Shown here: positions 6,381 through 6,618 of the stretch, in pieces
How positions within the stretch are numbered: position 1 is the first letter of the stretch
Layout: each line of letters begins with the position of its first letter
Assembly: GCA_964368605.1 (NCBI GenBank)
Contig: CAYJBP010000119.1
Location: forward strand, 1 to 6,618
Source of the DNA: CAYJBP01 sp964368605
GTDB taxonomy: Bacteria > Bacillota > Dehalobacteriia > UBA4068
Length of the DNA: 6,618 nucleotides
Direction: 5' to 3'
Notes under the pieces: generated by a model
Told to the model about the DNA's origin: nothing
Seen by the model: only the letters and a program-made list of their open reading frames with translations
Database searches by the model: none
Made by a program: the position numbers and the translations under genes

Positions 6381-6416
6381 AGGCTGCCGCATTAAGTTTG
6401 CGGCAGCCTTTTTCTT
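6381..6416 (+). terminator. rho-independent terminator of the SLH gene
   Basis: A perfect 10-bp GC-rich stem (AGGCTGCCGC 6381-6390 with GCGGCAGCCT 6400-6409) has a 9-nt loop and runs into TTTTTCTT. It begins 40 bases after the stop codon and closes a single-gene transcription unit. Confidence 0.94.
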
Positions 6417-6424
6417 CATTTGGC

Positions 6425-6463
6425 CAGAAGCCAACAACGGCGGGAGCAAGCCCCCGCCTACAG
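6425..6463 (+). repeat. GC-rich dispersed repeat, downstream copy
   Basis: CAGAAGCCAACA is followed by a palindromic core, GGCGGG (6439-6444) with CCCGCC (6453-6458), and CTACAG. It matches the order of blocks in 2032-2067 in the same orientation. This copy keeps the hairpin core better. It looks like a member of a short intergenic palindromic repeat family. Confidence 0.6.
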
Positions 6464-6618
6464 CAAATTCCCTGGTAAATACAGCCCTGATGAGGTAATT
6501 GATGTTTTGGTACTGATTGTGGGTGATAGTTCGAATCCCCCAAATCAAATCTTAAAAAGCAAATGACATCTTTTTTGACTGCTAACAACAGGCAGCGAGA
6601 CGCTGCACCCAATTTCGC
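6464..6618. other. intergenic sequence, no supported gene
   Basis: No convincing reading frame is present. A GTTCGAATCCCCC at 6529-6541 resembles the T-arm end of a tRNA, but the 5' side (GATAG) cannot pair with it and no other tRNA arm is visible. A small perfect hairpin pairs GCAGCG (6592-6597) with CGCTGC (6601-6606) and has no T tail on either strand. Confidence 0.5.

Noticed and set aside
6490..6560. Complete tRNA gene
   Set aside because: Only the T-loop-like stretch matches. The T stem does not pair, and no acceptor, D or anticodon arms can be built.
6303..6612. Two minus-strand frames after the SLH gene
   Set aside because: They read through the terminator and the palindromic repeat, and the translations look random.
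1..6618. CRISPR array, rRNA gene, intact insertion sequence or transposase
   Set aside because: No regularly spaced repeats, no rRNA motifs and no transposase-like frame were seen on either strand.

Overview
The window looks like a chromosomal piece from a Clostridia-type Firmicute. The signs are AGGAG-type ribosome binding sites, U-tailed terminators, a large S-layer-homology (SLH) surface protein, and genes usually carried by Firmicute integrative conjugative elements (ICEs). This assignment is inferred from gene content, not from a marker gene.

Positions 1 to about 1420, minus strand: a decayed piece of an ICE-like element. In reading order it holds a fragment of a topoisomerase III gene (topB) that has lost both ends, then a small transposon-transfer-assisting (TTRAP-like) gene broken by a frameshift. 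After these comes an apparently intact type II toxin-antitoxin pair of RelB/DinJ antitoxin and RelE/ParE toxin, with its own promoter, an ATGA stop/start overlap and a strong terminator. A possible 42-codon ORF follows the toxin. The toxin-antitoxin pair is the only part of this block that still looks functional.

Positions about 1424 to 2260: no gene I can defend. A stretch of unassigned sequence is followed by an AT-rich intergenic region. It holds small hairpins, one copy of a GC-rich dispersed repeat, a possible -10 box and a long imperfect stem-loop just ahead of the SLH gene.

Positions 2261 to 6340, plus strand: one 1359-residue secreted surface protein. It has a signal peptide, three N-terminal SLH modules, a beta-solenoid-like segment, an eight-glycine hinge, an InlB/Listeria-Bacteroides-type repeat, and two similar parallel-beta-helix (pectate-lyase-like) segments. 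It probably sits on secondary cell wall polymer through the SLH modules and displays the repeats outward as an adhesin or binding stalk. A perfect 11-bp inverted repeat lies inside its signal-peptide codons.

Positions 6341 to 6618: a textbook terminator for the SLH gene, a second copy of the GC-rich repeat, and sequence without a recognisable gene. The two repeat copies bracket the SLH gene in the same orientation. The SLH gene and the ICE relic point away from each other and show no functional link. I found no clear new multi-gene system. The most unusual signals are the structured leader, the inverted repeat in the signal-peptide codons and the pattern of ICE decay around a surviving toxin-antitoxin pair.
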